From contig NZ_BMUG01000010.1 of NCBI RefSeq assembly GCF_014650075.1, forward strand, positions 124,001 to 188,000: a stretch of 64,000 nt of DNA. The letters run 5' to 3'. The position numbers and the translations under genes are program-made. The stretch is from Streptomyces microflavus (GTDB lineage: Bacteria; Actinomycetota; Actinomycetes; Streptomycetales; Streptomycetaceae). Below the pieces are notes generated by a model that was given only the letters and a program-made list of their open reading frames with translations, searched no databases and was not told the DNA's origin. Positions 51,498-60,347 of the stretch are shown one piece after another; positions within the stretch are counted from its first letter, which is position 1; the number at the start of each line of letters is the position of its first letter.

Positions 51498-52559
51498 ATG
51501 CATGTACCCGATGGTTTCATCGATGCACCTGTCTCCGTCGCCGCCGGCGTCCTCGCGGCCGGCGCGGTCGCCGTCAGCCTGCGCGGCGCGCGCCGCGAAC
51601 TGGACGAGCGCACCGCCCCGCTCGCCGGTCTGGTGGCCGCCTTCATCTTCGCCGTGCAGATGCTGAACTTCCCGGTGGCCGCCGGCACCAGCGGCCACCT
51701 GATGGGAGGGGCGCTGGCCGCGATCCTTGTCGGGCCGTACACCGCGGTCCTCTGTCTGTCGGTGGTGCTGCTGATGCAGGGCATCTTCTTCGCGGACGGC
51801 GGCCTCACCGCGCTCGGCGTGAACATCACCGTCATGGGCGTGGTCACCGTCGTCGTCGCGTACGGACTGTTCCGCCTGCTCACCGGCCTCCTGCCGCGCA
51901 CCCGCCGGTCCGCGACGGCGTCGGCGTTCGTCGCCGCCCTGGTCTCCGTGCCCGCGTCGGCCGCCGTGTTCACGCTGCTCTACTGGATCGGCGGCACCAC
52001 CGACATCCCGATCGGCAAGGTCTTCACGGCCATGGTCGGCGTCCACGTCCTGATCGGTATCGGCGAGGCGGTCATCACCGCGCTGACCGTCGGCGCGGTC
52101 CTCGCCGTCCGCCCCGACCTCGTCCACGGCGTCCAGGGCCTGGCCGCCCCCCTCAAGCTCAGGGTCGACGGCGAACTGGTCGACGCCCCGGCCGCGACGC
52201 GCGAACCGGAGCCCGCCGCCGCCCCCGCCCGGTCCACCCGCGGGTTCTGGATCACCGGCCTGGTCTCGGCCTTCCTCCTGGCCGGGTTCGTCTCCTTCTA
52301 CGCCTCCGCCAACCCCGACGGCCTGGAGCGGGTCGCCGCCGACCAGGGCATCGACGAGAAGGTGGAGGAGCACGGCGCCGCCGACTCCCCGCTCGCCGAC
52401 TACGGTGTCGGCGACATCGCGAACGCCCGGCTCTCCGGCGGCCTCGCCGGGGTGATCGGCGTCAGCGGCACCGTCGTCGTGGGCACCGGCATCTTCTGGG
52501 CGGTCCGCCGCCGCAAGGAGGAGTCCACCGAGGCCTCCCGCGACCACGAGAACGTCTGA
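51498..52559 (+). CDS. ECF nickel/cobalt importer, fused substrate and small subunits (CbiMN/NikMN)
   Basis: A 353-residue membrane protein. It starts MHVPDGFIDAP, the metal-binding N-terminus of CbiM/NikM (Met-His-x-Pro-Asp-Gly), followed by about six helices. The C-terminal 120 residues have an extracytoplasmic loop (FYASANPDGLERVAADQGID) and a helix, as in NikN/CbiN/PDGLE subunits, so this is a fused MN protein. It binds Ni2+ or Co2+ and works with the downstream Q and O. ATG 51498 has GGAG 8 bases upstream. The metal is not decided by sequence; the Nur-like site favours nickel. Confidence 0.87.
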   Translation: MHVPDGFIDAPVSVAAGVLAAGAVAVSLRGARRELDERTAPLAGLVAAFIFAVQMLNFPVAAGTSGHLMGGALAAILVGPYTAVLCLSVVLLMQGIFFADGGLTALGVNITVMGVVTVVVAYGLFRLLTGLLPRTRRSATASAFVAALVSVPASAAVFTLLYWIGGTTDIPIGKVFTAMVGVHVLIGIGEAVITALTVGAVLAVRPDLVHGVQGLAAPLKLRVDGELVDAPAATREPEPAAAPARSTRGFWITGLVSAFLLAGFVSFYASANPDGLERVAADQGIDEKVEEHGAADSPLADYGVGDIANARLSGGLAGVIGVSGTVVVGTGIFWAVRRRKEESTEASRDHENV

Positions 52560-52574
52560 CGGGGGGAGCGGGCC

Positions 52575-52649
52575 GACAGGGCAGCGGACCGACGACAGGG
52601 CAGCGGCCCGACGACATGGAAGCGGGCTGACGACATGGGAGCGGGCCAC
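52575..52649. repeat. 19-bp tandem repeats between the M/N and Q genes
   Basis: Units start at 52575, 52594, 52613 and 52632 (GACAGGGCAGCGGACCGAC and variants). A shorter related piece lies at 52558. The fourth unit holds the start codon of the next gene (GACATGGGAGCGGG), so unit-number changes could alter the space between genes. Confidence 0.85.
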
Positions 52650-53396
52650 GCCCACAAGCTCTACCGGCACGGGCACTCGCCGGTGCACCGGCTGCCGCCG
52701 CACTGCAAACTGGCCGCCGTCTTCGGCTTCGTACTCGTGGTGGTCTCCACCCCGCGCGAGGCGGTCTGGGCCTTCGGGCTGTACGCGGCCCTCCTCGCCG
52801 CCGTCGCTGCCGCGGCCCGCATCCCCGTCGGCTTCCTGCTGAAGCGGCTGGTCATCGAGGTGCCGTTCGTCGCGTTCGCACTGCTCATGCCGTTCGTGGT
52901 GCCGGGCGAGCAGACGACCCTGCTCGGCGTCTCCGTCAGCGTCCCCGGCCTCTGGGGCGCCTGGAACGTGCTGGCCAAGGCCACCCTCGGGGTCGCCGCC
53001 TCGGTGCTCCTGGCCTCCACCACCGAGCTGCGGGCCGTGCTGCTCGGCCTCCAGCGGCTGAAGCTGCCCCCGCTGCTCGTCCAGATCGCCTCGTTCATGA
53101 TCCGGTACGGGGACGTCATCACCGACGAGATGCGGCGGATGTCGATCGCCCGCCGCTCCCGGGGGTTCGAGGCGCGCGGCGTACGGCAGTGGGGCGTGCT
53201 GGCCACCTCGATGGGCGCCCTGTTCATCCGTTCCTACGAGCGCGGCGAGCGCGTCCACCTCGCCATGGTCAGCCGCGGCTACGCGGGCACGATGCCGGTG
53301 ATCGACGAGGCGACGGCGGACCGGACCCAATGGGCGTACGCGGCGACGCTCCCCGTACTCGCGCTCGCGATCTGTCTGCTGGGATGGACCCTGTGA
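52635..53396 (+). CDS. ECF transporter membrane-coupling subunit CbiQ/NikQ (EcfT)
   Basis: A 253-residue membrane protein. The coupling helices with the Ala-Arg-Gly-type motifs are visible (MSIARRSRGFEARG and LAMVSRGYAGTMP), which contact the ATPase. The N-terminus has GHAHKLYRHGHSPVHRLPPH, rich in His. It lies inside the 19-bp repeat block at its start, ATG 52635. A better ribosome site is not seen. It overlaps the ATPase gene. Confidence 0.9.
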   Translation: MGAGHAHKLYRHGHSPVHRLPPHCKLAAVFGFVLVVVSTPREAVWAFGLYAALLAAVAAAARIPVGFLLKRLVIEVPFVAFALLMPFVVPGEQTTLLGVSVSVPGLWGAWNVLAKATLGVAASVLLASTTELRAVLLGLQRLKLPPLLVQIASFMIRYGDVITDEMRRMSIARRSRGFEARGVRQWGVLATSMGALFIRSYERGERVHLAMVSRGYAGTMPVIDEATADRTQWAYAATLPVLALAICLLGWTL

Positions 53397-54187
53397 CTCT
53401 CTCTCCGAAGGATGCCGGGCCGAAGGATGCCGGGCCTGCCCCGTCGCTCGAAGTCAGCGGCCTCGCCTACGCCTACCCCGACGGCCACCAGGCCCTCTTC
53501 GGGGTGAACCTGGCCGTGGCGCGCGGCGAACGCGTCGCGGTCCTCGGCCCCAACGGCGCGGGCAAGACCACGCTCGTCCTGCACCTCAACGGCATCCTGG
53601 AGGCGGGCTCCGGCACGGTCCGGGTCGCCGGGCTCCCGGTGGCCAAGCGGCACCTCGCGGAGATCCGCCGCCGGGTGGGCATCGTCTTCCAGGACCCGGA
53701 CGACCAGCTCTTCATGCCCACGGTCCGCGAGGACGTCGCGTTCGGCCCCGCCTCGGCGGGCCTGCGCGGCCCCGAGCTGGAGGAGCGCGTCCTGCGGGCG
53801 CTGAAGCAGGTCGGGATGGAGGAGTACGTGGGCCGCCCGCCGCACCACCTCTCCTTCGGGCAGCGCCGCCGCGTCGCGGTGGCCACCGTCCTCGCGATGG
53901 AGCCGGAGATCCTCGTCCTGGACGAGCCCTCCTCCAACCTGGACCCGGCCTCCCGCCGCGAACTGGCGGACATCCTGCGCTCCTTGGACGTCACGGTGCT
54001 GATGGTCACCCATGACCTCCCGTACGCCCTGGAGCTCTGCCCGCGCGCGGTGATCCTCAGCGACGGGGTGATCGCCGCCGACGGACGTACGCAGGACCTC
54101 CTCTGCGACGAGGAGTTGATGCGGTCGCACCGGCTGGAGCTGCCGTTCGGCTTCGACCCGCGTTCGGTCACGGTTCCGTCGCCGTAA
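53393..54187 (+). CDS. ECF transporter ATPase CbiO/NikO
   Basis: A 264-residue ABC ATPase. Walker A is GPNGAGKTT, the Q-loop lies in FQDPDDQLFM, the signature is LSFGQRRRVAVA, and Walker B is ILVLDEPSSNLDP, with the H-loop in VTHDLPYAL. It powers metal import through the MN and Q subunits. GTG 53393 overlaps the Q stop (GTGA); ATG 53384 in the same frame would add three residues. A 15-bp duplication near its start gives PKDAGPKDAG. No second ATPase is present, so the transporter uses a homodimer. Confidence 0.9.
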   Translation: MTLSPKDAGPKDAGPAPSLEVSGLAYAYPDGHQALFGVNLAVARGERVAVLGPNGAGKTTLVLHLNGILEAGSGTVRVAGLPVAKRHLAEIRRRVGIVFQDPDDQLFMPTVREDVAFGPASAGLRGPELEERVLRALKQVGMEEYVGRPPHHLSFGQRRRVAVATVLAMEPEILVLDEPSSNLDPASRRELADILRSLDVTVLMVTHDLPYALELCPRAVILSDGVIAADGRTQDLLCDEELMRSHRLELPFGFDPRSVTVPSP

Positions 54188-54260
54188 ACAGATCGTGACA
54201 GCGTGAAGGCGTCGGCGCCCCGGCGACCACACACCCCACCCGGCCGTGCACCATGGGGGG

Positions 54261-55493
54261 ATGAGTGGGAGCGCGGGCGCGGGCACATCGGCGGGTACGG
54301 GAACAGGCGTGGACGTGAGCGTGGACGTGGACGTACGGGGCACGGTGACCTCCGGGTTCGAACCGGTCCGGGACGCCTTCGTCCGTAACTTCGAGCAGCG
54401 GGGCGAGCGCGGCGCGGCCGTCGCCGTCTACCGGGACGGCCGCAAGGTCGTCGACCTCTGGGCCGGTACGAGGGACGTCGACGGCACCGAACCGTGGGCC
54501 GTCGACACCGTCCAGATCGTGCGCTCGGCGGGCAAGGGCATCGCCGCCGCCGTCCCCCTCCTGCTCCACCAGCGCGGGCAGGTCGACCTGGACGCGCCGG
54601 TCTCCACGTACTGGCCGGAGTTCAAGGCGAACGGCAAGGAACGCGTCCTGGTCCGCGACCTCCTGGCCCACCGCGCCGGGATCCCCGCCCTGGACCGCAC
54701 CCTCACCCCCGCCGAGGCCGCGGACGGGGTCTCCGGGCCCGCGGCCGTCGCCGCGCAGCGCCCGGAGTGGGAGCCGGGCACGGACCACGGCTACCACGCC
54801 CAGACCTACAGCTGGCTCATCGGTGAACTGGTCCGCCGTGCCACCGGCCGCACCATCGGCCGCTGGATCGCGGAGGAGATCGCGCGCCCGCTCGGCCTGG
54901 ACTTCTGGTTCGGGCTCCCGGCGGACGAGGCCCACCGCATCGGCCGCATCGGCCCCGTGGAGCCCCCGGCTCCCACCGCTGCCTCCGGCGCCCTGCGGGT
55001 CCGCCCCAAACGCTCGGTGGTCGAGGCCTACCGCGACCCGGACTCCCTCACCCGGCGGGCGTTCGGCGCGATCGACCCGTTCCCCGACGAGAACGACGAC
55101 GCCTACCGTACGGCGGAACTCCCCGCCTCCAACGGCATCGCGACCGCCCGGGGCCTGGCCCACTGCTACGCCGCGATGATCGGCCCGGTCGACGGCCACC
55201 GCCGCCTCTTCGCTCCCGCGACCCTCACCCTGGCCCGCACCGAGGAGTCGGCGGGCCCCGACCGGGTCCTGGTCGTCAACACCCGCTTCGGCCTGGGCTA
55301 CATGCTGCACGGCCCGGCGGCGCCGCTGCTGGGCCCCGGCTCGTTCGGCCACCCGGGCAGGGGCGGCTCGCTCGGCTTCGCGGACCCGGAGTCGGGCATC
55401 GCGCTGGGCTATGTCACCAACGGCCTCCAGAAGGGAGTCACCGCCGACCCCCGTGCCCAGGCGCTGGTCAGAGCAGTACGGTCGGCGCTATGA
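54261..55493 (+). CDS. Beta-lactamase-fold serine hydrolase (class C type)
   Basis: A 410-residue hydrolase/esterase of the class C beta-lactamase or EstB group. The nucleophile motif is SAGK (IVRSAGKGIAAAV). Tyr in GYHAQTYSWL takes the place of the YxN Tyr, and HPGRGG is a candidate third motif. It starts with a Gly/Ser/Val-rich stretch (GAGTSAGTGTGVDVSVDVDV) and has no signal peptide. ATG 54261 follows GGGGGG or is leaderless. It overlaps the following SDR gene. Beta-lactam resistance should not be assumed, since most such proteins are esterases. Confidence 0.85.
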   Translation: MSGSAGAGTSAGTGTGVDVSVDVDVRGTVTSGFEPVRDAFVRNFEQRGERGAAVAVYRDGRKVVDLWAGTRDVDGTEPWAVDTVQIVRSAGKGIAAAVPLLLHQRGQVDLDAPVSTYWPEFKANGKERVLVRDLLAHRAGIPALDRTLTPAEAADGVSGPAAVAAQRPEWEPGTDHGYHAQTYSWLIGELVRRATGRTIGRWIAEEIARPLGLDFWFGLPADEAHRIGRIGPVEPPAPTAASGALRVRPKRSVVEAYRDPDSLTRRAFGAIDPFPDENDDAYRTAELPASNGIATARGLAHCYAAMIGPVDGHRRLFAPATLTLARTEESAGPDRVLVVNTRFGLGYMLHGPAAPLLGPGSFGHPGRGGSLGFADPESGIALGYVTNGLQKGVTADPRAQALVRAVRSAL

Positions 55494-56290
55494 CACCTGT
55501 GACACGTGCCCGCTTCGACGGCTACAGCATCCTGATCACCGCCGCCGGCCAGGGAATCGGCGCGGCAACGGCCCACCGCCTGGCGGCGGAAGGCGCCTCG
55601 GTCCTCGTCACCGACCTGGACGCCAAGCGCGCATCCGACACGGCGGCGGCGATACGCGAGGCGGGCGGCACGGCCGACTCCCTGCCCTGCGACGTGGCCG
55701 ACCGGACGGCGGTGGAGGCGGCGGTGGCGTACGCGGTCGAGACCTTCGGCGGCCTGGACGTCCTGGTCAACAACGCGTACGCGGCGGGCCAGGACGAGCC
55801 GCTCTTCGAGGACGAGACGGACGCGACCTGGGAACGCGACCTGAACATCACCCTCTCGGGCCCGTTCCGTTGCGCCCGCGCCGCGCTGCCGCACCTGGTG
55901 GCCTCGGGCCGGGGCGCGATCGTCACCATCGGCTCGGTCAACGGCGAGCAGGACTTCGGCGGCCACGCGTACAGCGCCGCGAAGGCGGGCCTGACGAGCC
56001 TGACCCGTACGCTGGCGGGCCACGCGGGCCCGCGCGGCGTACGGGTCAACCTGGTGGCCCCCGGCACGATTCGTACGGCGGCCTGGTCGGGCCGAGACGC
56101 GGAACTGGAACGAGCAGCCGCGCTCTACCCACTCGGCCGGGTCGGCACCCCCGAGGACATCGCGTCGGCCGTCGCCTTCCTGGCCTCCTCCGACGCGTCG
56201 TGGATCACGGGGACGACGCTGCGGGTGGACGGCGGGATCCTCGCGGTGAACACGGGCTTCCGGCAGGCGATGGCGGCGACCGGGGAGTAA
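55490..56290 (+). CDS. Short-chain dehydrogenase/reductase
   Basis: A 266-residue classical SDR. The cofactor loop is ILITAAGQGIGAATA, Asp in LVTDLDAKR suggests NAD preference, VNNAYAA is the NNAG-type motif, and the catalytic Tyr and Lys are in AYSAAKAG, with Ser in TIGSVNG. C-terminal ITGTTLRVDGG is standard. It overlaps the hydrolase gene (ATGA) and is co-transcribed with it. Substrate unknown. Confidence 0.9.
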   Translation: MTPVTRARFDGYSILITAAGQGIGAATAHRLAAEGASVLVTDLDAKRASDTAAAIREAGGTADSLPCDVADRTAVEAAVAYAVETFGGLDVLVNNAYAAGQDEPLFEDETDATWERDLNITLSGPFRCARAALPHLVASGRGAIVTIGSVNGEQDFGGHAYSAAKAGLTSLTRTLAGHAGPRGVRVNLVAPGTIRTAAWSGRDAELERAAALYPLGRVGTPEDIASAVAFLASSDASWITGTTLRVDGGILAVNTGFRQAMAATGE

Positions 56291-56331
56291 TTCCCTGGCA
56301 GGGCGACGCGGACCGCCCCTACCCTCCCCGC

Positions 56332-56820
56332 ATGATCATCACGTACGAACACACCGACAGGGCGGGCCGCCCCGTCACCCTCCACGAGGTCGACGCGGAC
56401 AACTGGCGGGCGGTCGCCGACTGCGCCCCGCGCGACGACCAGCGCGACTGGGTCCCGGCGCTGGCCGCCCGCTACCTCGTCCTGACGGCCCGCGAGGACA
56501 CCTGGAACTCCCTGGCGGTCCTGGCCGGTGAGGAGGTGACCGGTCACATCATGTGGGCGAGGGACGAGGACGGTTCGTACTGGATCGGCGGCATGCTGAT
56601 CGACGCCGCCCACCAGGCCCGGGGCATCGGCGCAGCCGCCGTACGCACGCTGGCGACGTGGCTGTCCGCCCGCCCCGGCTGCACGGCGGTCCGCCTCTCC
56701 TACGCCCCGTCCAACGAGGCCGCCGCACACCTGTACACGTCCCTCGGCTTCCGCCCGACGGAGGTCGAGGAGGACGGGGAGGTGGTGGCGGAGTGGGGTG
56801 GCGCCGTGGTGGGCGAGTGA
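56332..56820 (+). CDS. GNAT N-acetyltransferase
   Basis: A 162-residue GNAT protein resembling SpeG/diamine-type enzymes at the N-terminus (VTLHEVDADNWRAVADCAPR). The acetyl-CoA loop is AHQARGIGAAAVRTLATWLS and the C-terminal Tyr region is AHLYTSLGFRP. ATG 56332 has no ribosome site, but TACCCT 8 bases upstream suggests a leaderless transcript. It may be independent of the SDR gene upstream. Confidence 0.82.
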   Translation: MIITYEHTDRAGRPVTLHEVDADNWRAVADCAPRDDQRDWVPALAARYLVLTAREDTWNSLAVLAGEEVTGHIMWARDEDGSYWIGGMLIDAAHQARGIGAAAVRTLATWLSARPGCTAVRLSYAPSNEAAAHLYTSLGFRPTEVEEDGEVVAEWGGAVVGE

Positions 56821-56901
56821 TCCAACTTGCGCGGAAACACCGCGACATGGGCGTCAGAGGGTCCCGTCGGAACCTGTGTCCGACGGTCTATCGTGGGCGC
56901 C

Positions 56902-57834
56902 ATGTCCGTCGATCTGATCCGCATCGTCTCCCGTGACTCGCCCATGGCACTCGCCCAGGTGGAGCGTGTCCGCGCCGAACTGGCCGAGCTCCACCCCGGC
57001 ACCCGTACAGAGGTGGTCCCCGTCAAGACGACGGGCGACAAGTGGATGGGTGACCTCAGCGCGGTGGAGGGCAAGGGGGCGTTCACCAAGGAGGTGGACG
57101 CCGCTCTGCTGGCCGGGGAGGCCGATCTGGCAGTGCACTGCGTCAAGGACATCCCCGCGGACAGGCCCCTGCCCGCGGGCACGGTCTTCGCGGCCTTCCT
57201 CCGGCGCGACGACATCCGTGACGCGCTGATCCACCCCGGAGGCCTTCGCCTCGATGAGCTTCCCCCCGGAACGCGCATCGGGACGTCGTCCGTCCGCCGC
57301 AGCGCCCAGCTCGCCGCGTCGCACCCGCACCTCCTCTGCGTACCGATGCGCGGCAACGCCAACCGGCGGCTGGAGAAGCTCGCCGCAGGTGAGGCCGACG
57401 CGCTGCTCCTGGCCGCCTCGGGGCTGGAGCGCATCGGCCGCCCCGACGTCATCACCGAGATCCTGTCGCCCGAGGTGATGTGCCCGCCGATCGGTGCGGG
57501 GGTCCTCGCCCTGCAGTGCCGCGAGGGCGACAGCGACCTCATCGACGCCGTGAGCGGGCTCGGCGACCCGGCGGCACACCGCGAGACGACCGCCGAGCGG
57601 ATGTTCCTGCACGTGCTGCAGGGGCACTGCAACAGCCCCATCGCCGGGTACGCCCAGGTGGAGCGGAACGGCGACATGTCGCTCCGGGCCAAGGTCTTCA
57701 CCCCCGACGGCAAGACCGTCCTCAACGCCCACGAATGGGCGGGCGCGCTCGACCCGGCCACCCTGGGCACGTCCGTCGCGGTCGCCCTGCTGCGCCAGGG
57801 GGCCAGGGAGCTGATCGACGGCATCGCCCACTGA
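56902..57834 (+). CDS. hemC: Hydroxymethylbilane synthase (HemC), divergent stand-alone copy
   Basis: A 310-residue porphobilinogen deaminase that joins four porphobilinogens for haem and B12 synthesis. Parts seen: the start RIVSRDSPMALAQVERVRAE, GKGAFTKEVDAALLAGEADL with VHCVKDIPADRP, RIGTSSVRRSAQL, RGNANRRLEKL and the cofactor-binding Cys243 (GHCNSPIAG). Some positions differ from typical HemC (usually HSxKDxPT, RGNVxTRL and GGCxxPI). It stands alone with no hemA, hemD or hemB nearby. It may be a second copy or a specialised form; I cannot tell whether it is the only one in the genome. Confidence 0.87.
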   Translation: MSVDLIRIVSRDSPMALAQVERVRAELAELHPGTRTEVVPVKTTGDKWMGDLSAVEGKGAFTKEVDAALLAGEADLAVHCVKDIPADRPLPAGTVFAAFLRRDDIRDALIHPGGLRLDELPPGTRIGTSSVRRSAQLAASHPHLLCVPMRGNANRRLEKLAAGEADALLLAASGLERIGRPDVITEILSPEVMCPPIGAGVLALQCREGDSDLIDAVSGLGDPAAHRETTAERMFLHVLQGHCNSPIAGYAQVERNGDMSLRAKVFTPDGKTVLNAHEWAGALDPATLGTSVAVALLRQGARELIDGIAH

Positions 57835-57856
57835 CGGCATGCTCGCCACCAGAGGC

Positions 57857-58327
57857 CTACTGCTCGTGGCTCAGGATCATTAGCCTCTCCGGATCCGGTA
57901 CGGGGGTGAACCCGACCTTCGCGTACAGCTCGTGAGCGTCCAGCGTGGCGAGCATCGTCCGCTTAAGTTCGTACGGGGCGAGGTGGTCGCGGACGGCGGT
58001 CGCCAGTCGGCCTCCGAGCCCCCGGCCGCGGTGTTCGGGCGCCACGTAGACATCGCAGAGCCAGGCGAAGGTCGCCCGGTCCGTGACGACGCGGGCGTAG
58101 GCGACCTGGGCCCCGTCGGGGCCGTAGACGCCGAAGTTGAGCGACCCGCGTATGGACCGCTCGACGGTGTCGCGGCTGCGGCCGAGCGCCCAGAAGGCGT
58201 CCGTGGAGAGCCAGTGGTGCACGAGGTCGATGTCGAGACGGTCCGGATCGGTGTCGATCGCGTACGCCTCGCTGCTCGCGCCGTCCTGGTGCCTGTTTCG
58301 GTCTTCGCCGCCGTGGGTGATGGTCAT
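57857..58327 (-). CDS. GNAT N-acetyltransferase
   Basis: A 156-residue GNAT protein. After a charged N-terminus comes LDIDLVHHWLSTDAFWALGR, then YGPDGAQVAYARVVTD, the acetyl-CoA loop APEHRGRGLGGRLATAVRDH and a C-terminal LYAKVGFTPV strand-helix, as in the PhnO/YjdJ-like branch. It converges on hemC. The acceptor is unknown. Confidence 0.83.
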   Translation of the reverse strand: MTITHGGEDRNRHQDGASSEAYAIDTDPDRLDIDLVHHWLSTDAFWALGRSRDTVERSIRGSLNFGVYGPDGAQVAYARVVTDRATFAWLCDVYVAPEHRGRGLGGRLATAVRDHLAPYELKRTMLATLDAHELYAKVGFTPVPDPERLMILSHEQ

Positions 58328-58400
58328 GGCTCGGGAGCGTAGTCGGGGACGGGAGCGCCTGGCCTGGAGTCCGAACGCGGACCGGCGACGAACGACCGGC

Positions 58401-59423
58401 TCAGGCGGCGGCCTGTGCGTACGCGACCTCGTTGCGGCAGTCGCGGCAGTGGCCTGGAGTGGGGGCACGGAAGGCGCGTTCGCAGCCGTCGCAGGTCTGG
58501 AAGGGCGTGACGGGGTTGCGGCGGGCCGGTGGTGGCGTGAGGTCGTGGGCGCCGGGGAGGGGTGGTGGGAGGAGGACGGTGAGGCGGTGTTTGACGAATT
58601 GGTAGGGGTAGTTGACGGGCTCCGGCGCGTTGATGGTGAGGGTGTGGCGGATGGTGTCGGGGTGGGCGTCACGTTCGAGCCAGGCCGCGACTCCGGGGAC
58701 GAGCTCCCGGACGTGTTCCTCGGAGAGGGTGAATTGGGGCGCGTGGTGGCGTAGGCCGCTGAGGAGTGCGGTGGAGATGCGCTCCAGTTCGGGGGTGAGC
58801 TCGCGGGGCCGGGGGAGGGGCGGGCGCGGAGGCTTGGGCGCGGTCGGGGGCGGCACGAGGCGTACGAAGGGTAGGGCGGCGGCTTGCGGTGGGGCGGCCA
58901 GGGGCGCGGGCGGGTCGGGCGTCGGCTCCGGCTGGGGATCGGGCTCGGGTGATGCCTCAGGCTTGACGGTCGGCTCCGATGCCTGAGCGTGTGTGGTGAT
59001 CGGCCTTGCGGCGGGCGGCAGTTGGGGCGGGGCCGCCGCAGCTCGGGGCCGTAGCAGCGCCGTCGGCTGGTTGCAGAACACCGTACGGGTCACGATCCGG
59101 CCGTTCGGCAGCCGTGTACGGGCCCGTTGCAGGTAGCCATGCGCCTCCAGCTCCCGCAGGGCGGCGGCGATGAGCTTCTCGCCCTCCGGGAAGCGGGCGG
59201 CGAGTGCCTTGATGCCGACCTCGGTGCCCTGGGGCAGGGACTGGATGCGTACGGCGAAGCCCACGGCGGCCGTGCTCAGGCCGGGGTGCTGGGCGAGGTC
59301 GTTGCCGACGACGGTGAACCGGTCGGTGTGCCGGATGGCGATGTGGATCACGCCACGGGCCGGGAGGGGGCCGGGAAGCTCTGTCAGGGCGCGCGTGAGC
59401 GCAGTATTCTGCGGGGTATCCAT
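58401..59423 (-). CDS. HTH protein with Pro-rich linker and C-terminal zinc ribbon
   Basis: A 340-residue protein common in Streptomyces and often called a helix-turn-helix protein. The N-terminal winged helix includes GIKALAARFPEGEKLIAAAL and RELEAHGYLQRART. A Pro/Glu linker of about 80 residues follows, then a helical domain (LSGLRHHAPQFTLSEEHVRE). It ends in a zinc ribbon (CDGCERAF ... GHCRDCR). It lies upstream of the WhiJ-type genes on the same strand as the ATPase. The role is unknown; DNA binding is likely. Confidence 0.75.
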   Translation of the reverse strand: MDTPQNTALTRALTELPGPLPARGVIHIAIRHTDRFTVVGNDLAQHPGLSTAAVGFAVRIQSLPQGTEVGIKALAARFPEGEKLIAAALRELEAHGYLQRARTRLPNGRIVTRTVFCNQPTALLRPRAAAAPPQLPPAARPITTHAQASEPTVKPEASPEPDPQPEPTPDPPAPLAAPPQAAALPFVRLVPPPTAPKPPRPPLPRPRELTPELERISTALLSGLRHHAPQFTLSEEHVRELVPGVAAWLERDAHPDTIRHTLTINAPEPVNYPYQFVKHRLTVLLPPPLPGAHDLTPPPARRNPVTPFQTCDGCERAFRAPTPGHCRDCRNEVAYAQAAA

Positions 59424-59748
59424 CGGGAAGGGACTACTTCCTTGGTGGTCAGGCCCTCGATCGGGATTGCAGTCCCGGCCGGGGGCCGACGTATGTGCTG
59501 GTCTGGTGGCGTGAGCATATGCCTGCCAACCGGTGCGAAATCCAGCTCAGTTGGCAAATCTCACCCGTGTGGGTGACGAGCCCCCGGGATGCGTCAGGTG
59601 AGGGCCGGGCTGGGTTTGGTTGGGTTATTTCTCTTGGTTCTTTAAGTAGTTGATGTCCCGGGTCACCGCGTCGCGGTGGAGCGCGATCCGGTGGGCGCTC
59701 TTCGCGGGGTACCGGGTCGCACCCGCGCACGACCCGGTGGCGGGACCG
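59424..59748. other. 325-base gap, leader of the zinc-ribbon HTH gene
   Basis: No complete gene found. A minus-strand frame ending at 59625 (last residues DAVTRDINYLKNQEK) has no usable start after the ATPase stop and contains a TTA codon, so I treat it as remnant or chance. The segment 59610-59660 is clearly less GC-rich than the rest and may hold a promoter. Nothing else recognised. Confidence 0.5.
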
Positions 59749-60183
59749 TCACCGTACGAGGTCGATCTCTGCCCATACGGTCTTGCGCGGTACGGGTCCG
59801 GGGGCGATGCCCCAGTGGTCCGCCAGGGCCTCCACGATGAGCAGCCCGCGCCCGTGTTCGGAGTCGTCCTCGGGCGCTTTGACGGCACCCGGTCCGGGCG
59901 GGGCGCTGTCGCCCCGGGTGTCGGTGACCTCGATCCGCAGCGTCCGCCCGCTGACGGCGAGGGTGAGTTGGAAGTCCCGGCCCTGTACGCGGCCGTGGAC
60001 CGAGGCGTTCGCCGCGAGTTCGGCGACGATGTGCGCCGCCGACTCCGAGGGGAGCCCCCAGGCGCCGAGATGGGCCACGGTGAGCAGCCGGGCGAGCCGG
60101 GCGCCTCGGCGGGTGGGGGAGAGCAGGACGGTGAATGCCCGGTCGGTGGAGGGGGGTTGGGTGCGGAGGATTTCTTGGTTCAT
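59749..60183 (-). CDS. HATPase-fold protein (anti-sigma/RsbW-like), WhiJ-type cluster
   Basis: A 144-residue GHKL-type ATPase domain. The N-box (AAHIVAELAANASVHGRVQG), G1 (VTDTRGD) and G2 (SEHGRGLLIVEALAD) motifs are clear. It has no histidine-kinase dimerisation part, so it is of the RsbW/SpoIIAB or AbaA-ORFA type. ATG 60183 is assumed; ATG 60201 would add six residues. It is divergent from the XRE/DUF5753 and DUF397 genes. In S. coelicolor, WhiJ-like clusters combine these three and affect development. Confidence 0.85.
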   Translation of the reverse strand: MNQEILRTQPPSTDRAFTVLLSPTRRGARLARLLTVAHLGAWGLPSESAAHIVAELAANASVHGRVQGRDFQLTLAVSGRTLRIEVTDTRGDSAPPGPGAVKAPEDDSEHGRGLLIVEALADHWGIAPGPVPRKTVWAEIDLVR

Positions 60184-60347
60184 GTCACTCAGCGTGGCCA
60201 TCTCTGCGTACCGTGAACAGTGACGGAGCCCTTGCGTACCGTCAGTGTCTGAGGCTTGTCCCGTGTTGTCTTGGCTGTCTGGCGTGACGTGCCGGGAACG
60301 GTCGCTGTTGAGGGAAGAACGGCACGCACGTCGGAAGTGGGGCTCGC

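Noticed and set aside
59625..59700. Small minus-strand gene ending DAVTRDINYLKNQEK with a TTA codon
   Set aside because: No start codon with ribosome site after the ATPase stop; the frame runs back into the ATPase coding sequence as a shadow.
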